The position numbers and the translations under genes were made by a program. Of a DNA stretch of 64,000 nucleotides, positions 9,433-18,443 are shown in pieces. Under the pieces are notes generated by a model. It worked only from the letters and a program-made list of their open reading frames with translations. It had not been told where the DNA came from and searched no databases. The stretch comes from Sphingobium naphthae (GTDB lineage Bacteria; Pseudomonadota; Alphaproteobacteria; Sphingomonadales; Sphingomonadaceae): NCBI RefSeq assembly GCF_020782235.1, contig NZ_JAJGNO010000016.1:1-64000 (forward strand), read 5' to 3'. Positions within the stretch are counted from its first letter, which is position 1; each line of letters begins with the position of its first letter.

Positions 9433-10629
9433 TTAGTTGGCCTCGCCCTGGGCGGTCGGCGCGCCGCCCTGTTTAGCCGTCGCCTGCGCGGCGTTGTTTG
9501 GCGCGGTCACCTGCTGCGGCGCGCCGGGGCGAACGACCGTGCCGGGCTTCAGGTTCACCAGCCCCTCCACTATCAGCTTGTCACCGGGCTTGAGGCCACT
9601 GGTGACGATCCATTTGCCATCGACCGCGCGGTCGACTTCGACCTGCCGCATCTCGACTTTGTTGCCCTGCCCCACAACCAAAGCCGTCGCTCGGCCACGC
9701 GCATCACGGCTGATGCCGGGCTGGGGCGCCAGGATTGCCTCGTTACGCCGACCTTCGACCAGCCGCGCCCGGACATACATGCCCGGCAGCAGCAAGCCGT
9801 CGGGATTGGGGAAGGTGGCGCGCAGCGTGACCGCGCCCGTGTCGGGATCGACCGTCACTTCCGAAAACTGCAACCGGCCCTCGATCGGATAGGCGCTGCC
9901 ATTGGGAAGAAGCAGCTGGATGCGCGCGCCATCGGCCTCGCTCACGCCGCCCTTCTTCATTGCCTGTTTGAGGTTGATGATTTCCGCCGCCGATTGAGTC
10001 ACGTCGACATAGACGGTGTCGGTCCGCTGGATCGTCGCCAGCGGATCGACCTGGCCGGCCTGGACCAGTGCGCCCGCGGTAAAGAGCGATCGGCCAATAT
10101 GACCGGAAATGGGGGCGCGAATGCGCGTGAAGCCCAGGTTGACCTGCGCCGCCTGAACCGCGCCGCGTTGCGCCGCAACATCGGCGCGCGCCTGCTGCGC
10201 AGTGGCAACGGCATTGTCATATTCCTGCCGACTGACAGCGTTGATGCCGACCAGGTCCTTGTAGCGCTGCGCCTGGAGGCTGGTCGAACCGATGGCCGCC
10301 TGCGCCCGCGCGAGCGAACCTTGCGCCTGCGCCAGAGCGGCACGGTAGGGCGCATCCTCAATCTCGAACAGCACCTGGCCGGCGCGAACAAAGCCGCCCT
10401 GCGGGAAGAGGCTGCGGCGGATCACACCACTGATTTGCGGCCGAACTTCAGCCGTTTCCAACGCAGCGACCCGGCCTGGCAGTTCATTCACCAGCGGCAC
10501 CGACTCGGTCTTCACCGTCACCACGCCGACCGCAGGGGGCGGCGGAGCGGGCGGCTGGCTTTCGCCACATCCGCTCAACGCCAAAGCCGACGCGCACGCC
10601 AGCAGTCCGGTGAAAATCCCCTTTTGCAT
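9433..10629 (-). CDS. RND efflux periplasmic adaptor lipoprotein (AcrA/MexA family)
   Basis: This membrane-fusion protein bridges the pump and the outer-membrane channel. From the ATG at 10629 it has 398 residues and starts with a lipoprotein signal, MQKGIFTGLLACASALALSGC, with the acylated Cys in LSGC. A barrel-sandwich half motif (RAGQVLFEIEDAPYRAALAQAQ), an alpha-hairpin and the second half (GFTRIRAPISGHIGRSL) follow, then beta-barrel and membrane-proximal domains. The frame is open further upstream to 10719, but that would run across the operator and lose the signal peptide. It is the first gene of the efflux operon and is read divergently from the TetR gene. Confidence 0.94.
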   Translation of the reverse strand: MQKGIFTGLLACASALALSGCGESQPPAPPPPAVGVVTVKTESVPLVNELPGRVAALETAEVRPQISGVIRRSLFPQGGFVRAGQVLFEIEDAPYRAALAQAQGSLARAQAAIGSTSLQAQRYKDLVGINAVSRQEYDNAVATAQQARADVAAQRGAVQAAQVNLGFTRIRAPISGHIGRSLFTAGALVQAGQVDPLATIQRTDTVYVDVTQSAAEIINLKQAMKKGGVSEADGARIQLLLPNGSAYPIEGRLQFSEVTVDPDTGAVTLRATFPNPDGLLLPGMYVRARLVEGRRNEAILAPQPGISRDARGRATALVVGQGNKVEMRQVEVDRAVDGKWIVTSGLKPGDKLIVEGLVNLKPGTVVRPGAPQQVTAPNNAAQATAKQGGAPTAQGEAN

Positions 10630-10662
10630 CGCCTGGATCCGTTTCGTTTTGAACCTGGAGCT

Positions 10663-10680
10663 GGAATGAACGTTCATTCC
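10663..10680. promoter_or_regulatory. Perfect 18-bp palindrome, probable TetR operator
   Basis: GGAATGAACGTTCATTCC is a perfect 9+9 inverted repeat. It lies 33 bases from the adaptor start and 21 bases before the first ATG of the divergent TetR-type regulator. TGAACGTTCA-type sites are common targets of TetR/AcrR repressors. Its place between the two starts implies that the regulator represses both its own gene and the efflux operon until a ligand binds. Confidence 0.75.
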
Positions 10681-10701
10681 GCTTGCCGCGCAAGTAGGAT
10701 C

Positions 10702-11334
10702 ATGCCACAGAAACTTCAAGGCTCAAAAGAGCCAATGGGGGTAGAAATGGTTGCAGTGCAGCATGAGAAGGATGGCAGAGCGCGGATAATGGATGCCGCG
10801 CGCACCCTGTTCAGCTCCAACGGGTTCCACCAGACATCCATGGCGCAGCTTGCAACGGCTGCGCAAGTTTCGGTCGGCCAGATCTACCGTCTGTTCAAGG
10901 GCAAGGAAGATGTGATCGAGGCGCTGGTGCAAGCCGACGCCGATGCCTGGACGGTGAAGATGATCGCATTGCGCACGCGGCTCGACGCCAGCGAGCTCAC
11001 CATTGAGCAGACCTTCGAACAAATGTTGCTGCACACGACGGAGGAAAAGGACGAAGCGCTGTCGTTCGACATATTGGCTGAAGCCTTTCGCAACGAGACA
11101 GTGGGGCAGACGATCGGCGAGTTGTGCGCAGGGTTTCGAACGACTTTGCGGGAGTTCGCCTGTGTCGCCAATCGTGATCTGACGGGCGAAGCGCTGGATG
11201 CCGCAGAGGAGATGCTGCTCGCCTGCATGTTCGGCTTCGGCCATCGCAGCCTGTCCCGCCCCAGGCTGAGCGCCCCCGTCGCCGCGCATCGGGTCGCGCA
11301 GATGATCGTCGCGGGCCTCAAGGCTATACGCTAG
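10702..11334 (+). CDS. TetR/AcrR-family transcriptional regulator of the efflux operon
   Basis: The protein has 210 residues from the ATG at 10702. Other in-frame ATGs at 10735 and 10747 are possible starts, giving 199 or 195 residues. The N-terminal helix-turn-helix is clear: RIMDAARTLFSSNGFHQTSM, then QLATAAQVSVGQIYRLFKGK. The C-terminal ligand-binding half is helical and divergent, as usual. The gene is divergent from the RND operon, and the perfect palindrome at 10663-10680 lies between the two starts, so local repression of the pump genes is the likely role. The inducer is unknown. AGGA six bases before 10702 slightly favours the longest form. Confidence 0.88.
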   Translation: MPQKLQGSKEPMGVEMVAVQHEKDGRARIMDAARTLFSSNGFHQTSMAQLATAAQVSVGQIYRLFKGKEDVIEALVQADADAWTVKMIALRTRLDASELTIEQTFEQMLLHTTEEKDEALSFDILAEAFRNETVGQTIGELCAGFRTTLREFACVANRDLTGEALDAAEEMLLACMFGFGHRSLSRPRLSAPVAAHRVAQMIVAGLKAIR

Positions 11335-11341
11335 GACGCGC

Positions 11342-12466
11342 TCAGCTCATCCGGCGATAGACATCCACTGTTTCTCGCGCGCACCGGTCCCAGCTATACC
11401 GCCCGGCAACCGCCAGTCCGCTGGCCATGGTCCTGCTCCGCCACTCTTCATCCAGCAGCGCCTGCTCCAGATGCGCGGAAAATCCGGGGACATCTTCCGG
11501 CTCCACCAGCATCGCTGCGCCGCCCGTCACTTCGGGAAGACAGGACGCGTTGGACACGACCACCGGCACGCCGCTGGCCATGGCTTCGACCGGCGGCAGG
11601 CCGAACCCTTCATAGACCGAAGGATAAACGAAGAGCGCCGCGCCGGCGTAAAGCAGCGGCAAGTCAGCCTCCGGCACGAAGCCCAGATAGCGCACCCAGC
11701 CCTGCCGCGCGCCCTTGTCCATCAAGTCGCGCACGGTATCGCTCAACCATCCCGCCCCGCCCGTCACCATCAGCGGCCAGCGGTTGCGCACCGAAGGCGG
11801 CAACTTTTCCCAGGCATGAAGCAACTGCGTGATGCGCTTGCGCGGCTCCACGGTCGAAACGCACAGCGCATAACCCTGCGGCACGAGATTGTAGCGGGCC
11901 AAGGCGGGCGCGAGTGCTTCTGCGGGACGCGGCTGGAACATCGGACTGGCCGCCAGCGGCACCGCCGTGATCCTGTCCAGGGACCAGCCCAGAAAGTCCG
12001 CCACTTCCTGCCGCGTTGTTTCGCTATCGGTGATGATATGGCCTGCCCGCTCCACCGACCGACGGAAATGCCGTTCAAACTGCGCCAGTCGTTCGGCGGG
12101 ATGGGTTTCGGGATAGCGGAAGACCGACAGGTCGTGGATCGTGATAACGCCGCCCGCACCGGCCGGCGGCAGGAAATAATTGGGTCCGTGGAACAGATGG
12201 CGGCGCATGATAGCCGCCTGCTTCAGCCGCACCGCCCATTGATTGCGCTTGCGCAACCAGCGCAACGGCTTGTTACCCCAGAGCGGGAGCCCGTCAACGG
12301 TCAGCAGCAAGCCGGGATCGGTGATCCACTGCCCATTGCGATAAAAGCGAACGCTCTCGATATCCTCGATCAGCGGGAGGCGCTGCGCCAGTTCCCAGCT
12401 GTAGCGGCCGATGCCTGACAGGCGCGGTTCCAGCGCTTCCACGGACAGGATGACCCGCACGCTCAT
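11342..12466 (-). CDS. Glycosyltransferase, GT4 family (GT-B fold)
   Basis: The 374-residue cytoplasmic or peripheral glycosyltransferase transfers a sugar from a nucleotide donor, probably onto a lipid-linked glycan or exopolysaccharide. The EX7E donor-binding motif appears as YEGFGLPPVEAMASGVPVV, and the preceding GYALCVSTVEPRKRI marks the start of the C-terminal Rossmann domain. The N-terminal part contains GPNYFLPP and ITIHDLS, usual for GT4 mannosyl- or rhamnosyltransferases. Its stop is 8 bases from the TetR gene stop (convergent). It stands alone, with no other polysaccharide genes beside it, so its substrate cannot be assigned. Confidence 0.88.
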   Translation of the reverse strand: MSVRVILSVEALEPRLSGIGRYSWELAQRLPLIEDIESVRFYRNGQWITDPGLLLTVDGLPLWGNKPLRWLRKRNQWAVRLKQAAIMRRHLFHGPNYFLPPAGAGGVITIHDLSVFRYPETHPAERLAQFERHFRRSVERAGHIITDSETTRQEVADFLGWSLDRITAVPLAASPMFQPRPAEALAPALARYNLVPQGYALCVSTVEPRKRITQLLHAWEKLPPSVRNRWPLMVTGGAGWLSDTVRDLMDKGARQGWVRYLGFVPEADLPLLYAGAALFVYPSVYEGFGLPPVEAMASGVPVVVSNASCLPEVTGGAAMLVEPEDVPGFSAHLEQALLDEEWRSRTMASGLAVAGRYSWDRCARETVDVYRRMS

Positions 12467-12568
12467 CGCTGTCCGTCCTTCATTTCGCCCCTGTCTCCGC
12501 CCCAGATTGACCCGCCGCCTAGCCGCAGGCTGAGCATGGGAGCAAGCGGAAAAGCCGACATGCCCGCG

Positions 12569-15460
12569 CTATTTCGCGGCCACGCCCTCCGGCAGCACGA
12601 CCGTCGACCAGCTTTTGCCCTGGATCAGATATTTGGCCGCCAGCGCCTGCAACTGGGCGGGGGTGACGCTCAGCATGTCCCTGGCCATGCTCTGCATCGC
12701 CTGGACATAGCGCGGATCATGCGTGGCGCCCTCCATCTGGCTCATCCAGAAGGCGTTGCCGGTGCTCGCGCGCATCAGCAATTGCTGCATCGGCGCGACG
12801 GCGCGCTGCAGTTCGTCCGCGCTGACGGGGTTCTGCGCCAGGTCGGCGGCGGTGGCCTTGACCACGTCGTAGAAATAATTGACGCGGTCGGGCCGCACCT
12901 GACTGGTCACCAGAATATAGCCGCCGCTTTCATAGGAAAATGGCCAGTTATTCTGGACGCTCGGCGAATAGGCCGCGCCTTCGGTCGATCGCAGCTTGTC
13001 GAACAGTCGATCGTTGAAGATTTGCGTCAGGATTTCAAGCTGCCGCGCTTCCTGCTGCAGGGTGAAACCACCCGCGGTCGGCCAGGCCATGACAGCGGCT
13101 GCCTGATCCTTGTCGCCCTGGTGCCGCAGGATCACGGGCTTTTCGACATGGGCCGGGAAGCGCATCGCCTTGTTCGCCGCCGGAACCGGTGCGTCCTGCC
13201 GGGCGGGCAGCGCGCCGAAGGTGGCGGCGACGGCCTTGATGGCGTCATCCGCCTGCACATGGCCGAAAATCTGAATCTCGATCGGCCCTGACGCCAGCAC
13301 CGGCGCCCAAGTGGCGCGAAACGCCTCGGGCGTCAGCCCTTCGATCTCGGCGCGCGATGGGGTGCGATAGCGCACATCCTTGTCGTGCAGCAGCCAGTTG
13401 AGATCGCGGCCCAGCACCGAGTCCGGCGCACGCGACATGGCGTCATAGGCGACGATTGCGCCCGTCTTGACGCGGCCGATCGGCGCAGGGTCCCAGCCCG
13501 GCGCGGCCAGCTTGGTGGCAAACAGCCGCAACTGGTCCTTGTAATCCGCCGGCCGCGTGACCGCCTGCAGTTCAAAGGCGTCGTCGTCGATGGAAAATTC
13601 CATGCCCATGCGGCGGCCGATGGTCAGTTCGTCCAGTTCCCGCTGCCCCAGCTTGCCGATGCCGCTCGCCACCAGCGCGTAACCGCCGGCCCAGCTGGGC
13701 ACGGGCTTGTCGGGGGAAAAGGCCTGCTGCCCATGGCCGAAGCGGACGTTGATCCGCACCTTTTCGGGCTCCGCATCATTGGCGAAGAGGGTCAGCTTGA
13801 CCCCGTTGGAAAAGCTGATCGTTTCCATGCCCGGCAGACCCACTGCCGTACGGGACACGACGGTGCCCGGCGCGCCGAGCTTGGGCAGGTCATCCATGGT
13901 CACCGGCTTGTCGGACAGGCGCGCATTCGTCGCCGCCTTGACCGGCGCCGCGACCGCCGCCGCAAGCCGTTGATCAAGGCCCGGCTCGACCTTGCTGGTC
14001 ACCAGCATCGCCCGGAAGACGCCGGCCGAGAAGAGCCGGCGCGTCGAAACCAGTATCTTCTGCGGCGTCATGGCGGGCTTGCCGGCGCGGAAAATCTCCA
14101 CTGCTGCCTGCGGACTGACCGTCGTTTCGCGAATATCGACCGCGCTTACCAGATCGGTCGCCTGCTTGGCGCCCGCCTCTGTCGAGGCATTTTCGACCTG
14201 GATCGCCAGCGCCGTGTCCATCTGCGCATATTCCCGGTCAATCTCCGCCTGGCTGGGCGGAGCCGCCTTGGCGTCCTCGACAATGGCGCGCACATCGTGC
14301 AGCGCCTTTTGCCAATCGTCATTGCTGGGGATGATGGACAGGAACGTGCCGTCGGCTGATCGGCTGACATCCTGCTGCTCGACGCTCGCCTGCAGGAAAC
14401 TTCCCCCGGTCCGCGCCGCCTGTTCGAGGCGCCGGCTGACGATCTGCAGCGCCAGCATGTCGGTCAGCTTGTCCTGATTATAGACGATCGTATCGGCATG
14501 GGGCTTCCATGGCCGCAGCCAGGCCATGGTCAGACCCACCGGCACGCCGGGTTCGACAAACACGCTGGTCGCCGGCAATTTGGGATTGGGCGCGCCGAAA
14601 TCGGGAATGGCGGCGCCCTTGCCTGGCACCGTCCAGCTGGCGAAATTATCCTTGATCAGCTGCTCCGCCAGCGCGGGATCGATGTCGCCGGAGATCGCGA
14701 TCACGGCATTTTCCGGCCGGTACCAGCGCTGGTGGAACGCCTCCATGCTGGCCGCCGTCGCCGCCTTCAGCGTTTCGACCGTGCCGATCGGCGCATGTTC
14801 CGCCAGCGGTTGGCCAGCGAAGAAATGCTGCCGACTGGCGTCGGAAATGCGGCTCTGCGGGCCGTCACCCTCCCTCTTTTCCGCCATCACCACCGCGCGT
14901 TCGGCATTGACGGCGCTGTCGACGATATTGGGCTCGGCCATCATGCCGGCCAGGATTTTCAGGCTTTCGCCCAATGTCGCTTGCGTCGCCTGCGGCAGGT
15001 CGAGCGCATAGGTCGTGCCGGTCGGCGTCGTCTGCGCATTGCTGTCGCTGCCGAAGGTGACGCCCAGCCGCTGCCAGATCCGCTTCGATTCGCCGTCGGG
15101 CACGTGGCGCGATCCGCGGAAGGTCAGATGCTCCATATAATGGGCATAGCCCTGCTCATTGTCCCGCTCCATGAGCGAGCCGACATCCATCCGCAGGCGA
15201 ACGGAAACCTGACCCGGCGGCACGCCATTGCGCCGCACGGCGTAGCGCAGGCCATTGGGCAGGGTGCCGAACCGCCAGGCGGCATCGATCGGCACGTCGC
15301 TATTTTCGTAAAGCCAGGGACGAACCTGCGCCTTGCCGGCGCCCTGCTCGACCGGCGCTGCCGCCGGCTGCGCCTCCGCCGCCAGCGATTGCGGCGCACC
15401 CGCCAGCAGCAGGGAAAGGATGAGGAGCGAAGCAGCCGAACGGCGAGGGGAAAAACGCAT
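12569..15460 (-). CDS. M16-family zinc metallopeptidase, two-domain, exported
   Basis: The 963-residue protein has a signal peptide at 1-28 (SLLILSLLLAGAPQSLAA), so it acts in the periplasm or on the outer membrane. The inverted zinc motif HXXEH is HYMEH at residues 107-111. The downstream acidic ligand is expected in the ERAVVMAEKRE segment. Two M16 halves are recognisable. The second, from about residue 530, contains no HXXEH and presumably closes the chamber, as in pitrilysin-type enzymes. Such proteins degrade short peptides; some sphingomonad members are encoded near TonB receptors, but none is present here. The gene lies about 100 bases upstream of the glycosyltransferase gene on the same strand. 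Its substrate is unknown. Confidence 0.9.
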   Translation of the reverse strand: MRFSPRRSAASLLILSLLLAGAPQSLAAEAQPAAAPVEQGAGKAQVRPWLYENSDVPIDAAWRFGTLPNGLRYAVRRNGVPPGQVSVRLRMDVGSLMERDNEQGYAHYMEHLTFRGSRHVPDGESKRIWQRLGVTFGSDSNAQTTPTGTTYALDLPQATQATLGESLKILAGMMAEPNIVDSAVNAERAVVMAEKREGDGPQSRISDASRQHFFAGQPLAEHAPIGTVETLKAATAASMEAFHQRWYRPENAVIAISGDIDPALAEQLIKDNFASWTVPGKGAAIPDFGAPNPKLPATSVFVEPGVPVGLTMAWLRPWKPHADTIVYNQDKLTDMLALQIVSRRLEQAARTGGSFLQASVEQQDVSRSADGTFLSIIPSNDDWQKALHDVRAIVEDAKAAPPSQAEIDREYAQMDTALAIQVENASTEAGAKQATDLVSAVDIRETTVSPQAAVEIFRAGKPAMTPQKILVSTRRLFSAGVFRAMLVTSKVEPGLDQRLAAAVAAPVKAATNARLSDKPVTMDDLPKLGAPGTVVSRTAVGLPGMETISFSNGVKLTLFANDAEPEKVRINVRFGHGQQAFSPDKPVPSWAGGYALVASGIGKLGQRELDELTIGRRMGMEFSIDDDAFELQAVTRPADYKDQLRLFATKLAAPGWDPAPIGRVKTGAIVAYDAMSRAPDSVLGRDLNWLLHDKDVRYRTPSRAEIEGLTPEAFRATWAPVLASGPIEIQIFGHVQADDAIKAVAATFGALPARQDAPVPAANKAMRFPAHVEKPVILRHQGDKDQAAAVMAWPTAGGFTLQQEARQLEILTQIFNDRLFDKLRSTEGAAYSPSVQNNWPFSYESGGYILVTSQVRPDRVNYFYDVVKATAADLAQNPVSADELQRAVAPMQQLLMRASTGNAFWMSQMEGATHDPRYVQAMQSMARDMLSVTPAQLQALAAKYLIQGKSWSTVVLPEGVAAK

Positions 15461-15551
15461 AGGCGGCGGAGCCTAGCGTCCTTTTCCTGAACCGCTACTT
15501 ACAATATCGCGGAAGGAAGGCGACGCACGCCGCCTCTCCTCCCGGCTATGA

Positions 15552-16931
15552 TCAGCGCGCGCCGGTGCGCTGCACCGCGCCCTTGTGCGCGCCGACGCCG
15601 CCGCGCCGACGACGGCGGAAGGGCTTCTTGGCGCCCGCGCCATCGCCTTCGCCGCGATGCGCCTTGTCGGTCGTGCCGCGCTGGGCCTTCTGCTGGTCCT
15701 GATAGCGGCGCTGCCCCTCGGCGCGCTTGGCCTGCTGCGCCGGGCTCTGGCTGGGCCCCTTGCGCTGGGGAGCGGGCTTGGGAAGATTGCGGACAGCTTC
15801 CAAAAAATTTTCGGGCAAGGGCACGACGTCGAGTTTCACGCGCGTGGCGCGCTCGATCGCCTTCAGATAGGGCCGCTCGTCATCCGCCACGAAGCTGATC
15901 GCCACGCCCTCCGCGCCCGCGCGCGCGGTGCGCCCGATGCGGTGGACATATTGTTCAGGCACATTGGGGATTTCGAAATTGATGACATGGCTGACGCCCG
16001 ACACGTCGATGCCGCGCGCGGCGATATCGGTCGCGACCAGCAGCTTGACCTTGCCCTGGCGGAAAGCCTGAAGCGCCGTCGTGCGCTGGCCCTGGCTCTT
16101 GTTGCCGTGGATGGCGAAGGCGTCGATGCCTGCCCCTTCCAGGAAGCGCACGACGCGGTCGGCGCCATGCTTGGTCCGAGTGAAGATCAGCGCGCGATCG
16201 ATCTCTTCCTGCTTCAGGACGATATGCAGCAGCGCCTGCTTTTCGGTCTGGTTGACGAAGGTCGCCTGCTGACGCACCCGCTCGGCGGTGGTCGATTGCG
16301 GCGCGACGCTGACCTTAACCGGATCGTTCAGGAACTGGCCGGCCAGCGCCTCGATCTCCTTGGGCATGGTCGCCGAGAAGAAGAGGTTCTGCCGATCGGT
16401 CGGCAGCAGCTTGGCAATGCGCTTCAACGGATGGATGAAGCCCATGTCCATCATCTGGTCGGCTTCATCGAGAACGAAGATTTCTGTGTCCTTGATGGTG
16501 AAGCAGCGCTGATCGATGAGGTCGAGCAGGCGCCCCGGCGTCGCAACGACGATGTCGACGCCGCCGGACAGCGCCTTGATCTGGCGATTGATCGGCACGC
16601 CGCCGAACACGGTTTCGACGCTCAGCTTCAGGAAGCGGCCATAGTCGCGAAAGCTCTGCGCGATCTGCGCGGCCAGTTCGCGGGTCGGCGACAGCACCAG
16701 CATGCGGCAGCCGCGCATCGGCGTGGGCTTGGGATGACGCGCGAAATAGTCGAGGCTGGGCAGCGCGAAGGCCGCGGTCTTGCCGGTGCCGGTCTGCGCG
16801 ATGCCGCACAGGTCGCTGCCCTCCAGCAGAACAGGGATCGCCTTTTGCTGGATCGGCGTCGGATTGGCATATTTCTTGGCGGCGAGCGCCTTCAGGATCG
16901 GCTCGGACAAGCCCAGATCGGTGAATTCCAT
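15552..16931 (-). CDS. DEAD-box ATP-dependent RNA helicase (RhlE-like)
   Basis: The 459-residue RNA helicase carries all core motifs in order: the Q-motif PTPIQQKAIP, Walker A QTGTGKT, PTRELA, the DEAD box LDEADQMMDMGF, SAT, ATDIAARGIDV and HRIGRTARAG. The C-terminal 80 residues are Arg/Lys-rich (KKPFRRRRRGG), a flexible RNA-binding tail as in RhlE and CsdA types. The protein remodels RNA during ribosome assembly or RNA decay. The start at 16931 (MEFTDLGLSEPIL) matches the family; the frame is open to 17180, but the extension is low-complexity and not helicase-like. About 280 bases separate this start from the next gene upstream, which leaves room for a long leader. Confidence 0.93.
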   Translation of the reverse strand: MEFTDLGLSEPILKALAAKKYANPTPIQQKAIPVLLEGSDLCGIAQTGTGKTAAFALPSLDYFARHPKPTPMRGCRMLVLSPTRELAAQIAQSFRDYGRFLKLSVETVFGGVPINRQIKALSGGVDIVVATPGRLLDLIDQRCFTIKDTEIFVLDEADQMMDMGFIHPLKRIAKLLPTDRQNLFFSATMPKEIEALAGQFLNDPVKVSVAPQSTTAERVRQQATFVNQTEKQALLHIVLKQEEIDRALIFTRTKHGADRVVRFLEGAGIDAFAIHGNKSQGQRTTALQAFRQGKVKLLVATDIAARGIDVSGVSHVINFEIPNVPEQYVHRIGRTARAGAEGVAISFVADDERPYLKAIERATRVKLDVVPLPENFLEAVRNLPKPAPQRKGPSQSPAQQAKRAEGQRRYQDQQKAQRGTTDKAHRGEGDGAGAKKPFRRRRRGGVGAHKGAVQRTGAR

Positions 16932-17161
16932 GATAGTCTCACATGTCGGCCGGCGCCGGCTGTCCGTGACTGTCACAGAGAGGGCGCGAGGCGGGTTACG
17001 AAACGACCCGCGTGAAAAGGGAAGCCTCAAAGCTTGGCGCAGGCTTGTCATTGGCCGGTCCCCTCCCGCTCTTCCGGCGTCGGGGACGATCACGCTGCCA
17101 ATCGCTAGGGGCCTGTGAGAGCCGGTTGCTGCGCCGCAGCGCATATGGCCGCAAAGCGCGC

Positions 17162-17195
17162 AAAAAGCAAGCGGCCGCAAACAAGTGCGGCCGCT
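17162..17195 (-). terminator. Rho-independent terminator behind the pyridoxamine-oxidase-like gene
   Basis: A perfect 9-bp stem, AGCGGCCGC (17170-17178) with GCGGCCGCT (17187-17195), encloses an 8-base loop. Read on the minus strand it is followed by TGCTTTTTG. It sits just downstream of the stop at 17214, so it ends that transcript ahead of the helicase gene. Confidence 0.75.
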
Positions 17196-17213
17196 CTTTG
17201 TTGGCAGGAACGA

Positions 17214-17684
17214 TCAGAGCGACACTTCGGCGTGCTTGCCCTTCATTTCCGACCGCACGTCGCCGCCGAACATCATCTTGAACACGCCCTTGATCGACAA
17301 GTCCGCGCGCCAGATTTCGGCGGTGTTCAGGTCGAAGCGCAGCATCAGCAGGCTGGGATCGTCGCGGCCCTGCGGGTACCAGGCTTCCACCTGCTTGGAC
17401 CAGTAGCGATCGATGATCGCAGGGTCCGTCTCCGGGGTCAGCGTGCCGTCGATGCAGGCGAACAGATCATGGTCCTTCGCCGCGAACTGCGCCATGGCCG
17501 GACCGCCGGGGGCCAGTCGATTATCCTTGGCCGTGTAGAACCAGAAGCAATGATTGGCCGACGGGTCGAGCTGCGCCGTCATTGGCAAGTGATGCTCCTG
17601 CGCCCCCTGCAGCCCGACCATCAGAAAGGGGCTGGCCGACAGGTCCGCCCAGAACCGTTCACGAATATCGGTCTCCGTGCTCAT
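17214..17684 (-). CDS. Pyridoxamine 5'-phosphate oxidase-like FMN-binding protein (general stress protein 26 type)
   Basis: The 156-residue protein has the split-barrel flavin-binding fold of the general stress protein 26 group. The conserved early beta-strand region (FLMVGLQGAQEHHLPMTAQ), then HCFWFYTAKDN and a central DHDLFACIDGTL are visible, as is the WYPQGRDDPSLLMLRFD segment typical of this subgroup. Members bind FMN or related cofactors; the physiological reaction is mostly unknown. The start at 17684 is supported by AAGGAG eight bases upstream. The frame is open further, but the extension lies over nfuA on the other strand. The gene is divergent from nfuA and is ended by the terminator at 17162-17195. 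Confidence 0.82.
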   Translation of the reverse strand: MSTETDIRERFWADLSASPFLMVGLQGAQEHHLPMTAQLDPSANHCFWFYTAKDNRLAPGGPAMAQFAAKDHDLFACIDGTLTPETDPAIIDRYWSKQVEAWYPQGRDDPSLLMLRFDLNTAEIWRADLSIKGVFKMMFGGDVRSEMKGKHAEVSL

Positions 17685-17781
17685 CTTCTCATCTCCTTGG
17701 CTTTTGCCGCAGTCAATCATTGGTCGCACATGAAGTTCCGGACGGCTTGATCTTGCGCCGGCAAATCGCCACATGCGCGCC

Positions 17782-18357
17782 ATGCTGATCGAGACCGAAC
17801 CGACGCCGAACCCGGCCACCGTCAAATTCATGCCCGGCCGCGTGGTCATGGGCGCGGGCACCCGCGATTTCGCGTCTCCGGAGGAAGCAGAAGCCTCGCC
17901 GCTGGCGAGCGCTCTCTTCACTCTGGGCGACGTCACGGGCGTCTTCTTCGGCGGCGACTTCATCTCGGTCACGATCGGCGAAGGGTCGGACTGGCGCGAC
18001 GTGAAGCCCGATGTGCTCGCCATCCTGCTCGATCATTTTTCGGCCGACATGCCGCTCTTCGCCGCCGGGTCCGCCGGCGGCATCCATGTGCCGGCGGAGG
18101 AAGAGACGTTCGCCGACCATCCGGAGGACGCCGAGATCGTGGAGCAGATCCGCGAGCTCATCGACACTCGCGTGCGCCCCGCCGTCGCCAATGACGGCGG
18201 CGACATCATCTATCGCGGCTTCGACAAGGGCACGGTCTATCTCAAGATGCAGGGTGCCTGCTCGGGCTGCCCCTCCTCGACCGCTACGCTCAAGAACGGC
18301 ATCGAGCAATTGCTCAAACATTATGTGCCCGAAGTGACGGAGGTTCGCGCGGTCTGA
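17782..18357 (+). CDS. nfuA: NfuA/Nfu1-type iron-sulfur cluster carrier protein
   Basis: This carrier delivers Fe-S clusters to apoproteins. The N-terminal Nfu_N domain begins MLIETEPTPNPATVKF, and the C-terminal NifU domain (about residues 115-185) holds the cluster-binding CSGC in MQGACSGCPSSTATLKNG. The 191-residue length fits the alphaproteobacterial and mitochondrial Nfu1 family. Another in-frame ATG three codons earlier, at 17773, is possible. The family usually begins M-x-I-x-TE-x-TPNP, which favours 17782. Neither start has a clear Shine-Dalgarno sequence. The neighbouring tsaB gene starts about 90 bases later on the same strand. Confidence 0.93.
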   Translation: MLIETEPTPNPATVKFMPGRVVMGAGTRDFASPEEAEASPLASALFTLGDVTGVFFGGDFISVTIGEGSDWRDVKPDVLAILLDHFSADMPLFAAGSAGGIHVPAEEETFADHPEDAEIVEQIRELIDTRVRPAVANDGGDIIYRGFDKGTVYLKMQGACSGCPSSTATLKNGIEQLLKHYVPEVTEVRAV

Positions 18358-18443
18358 CGCGGCGCGACGATTTGGCAAATCGCATCGGATCGACTAACCG
18401 CTAGGCGAATCCGCATCCTGCGGACGCTGCATGGGAGTCCTCT

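Noticed and set aside
17684..18023. N-terminal extension of the pyridoxamine-oxidase-like protein
   Set aside because: The extension lies antisense to nfuA, and the ATG at 17684 has a good ribosome binding site and family-like start.
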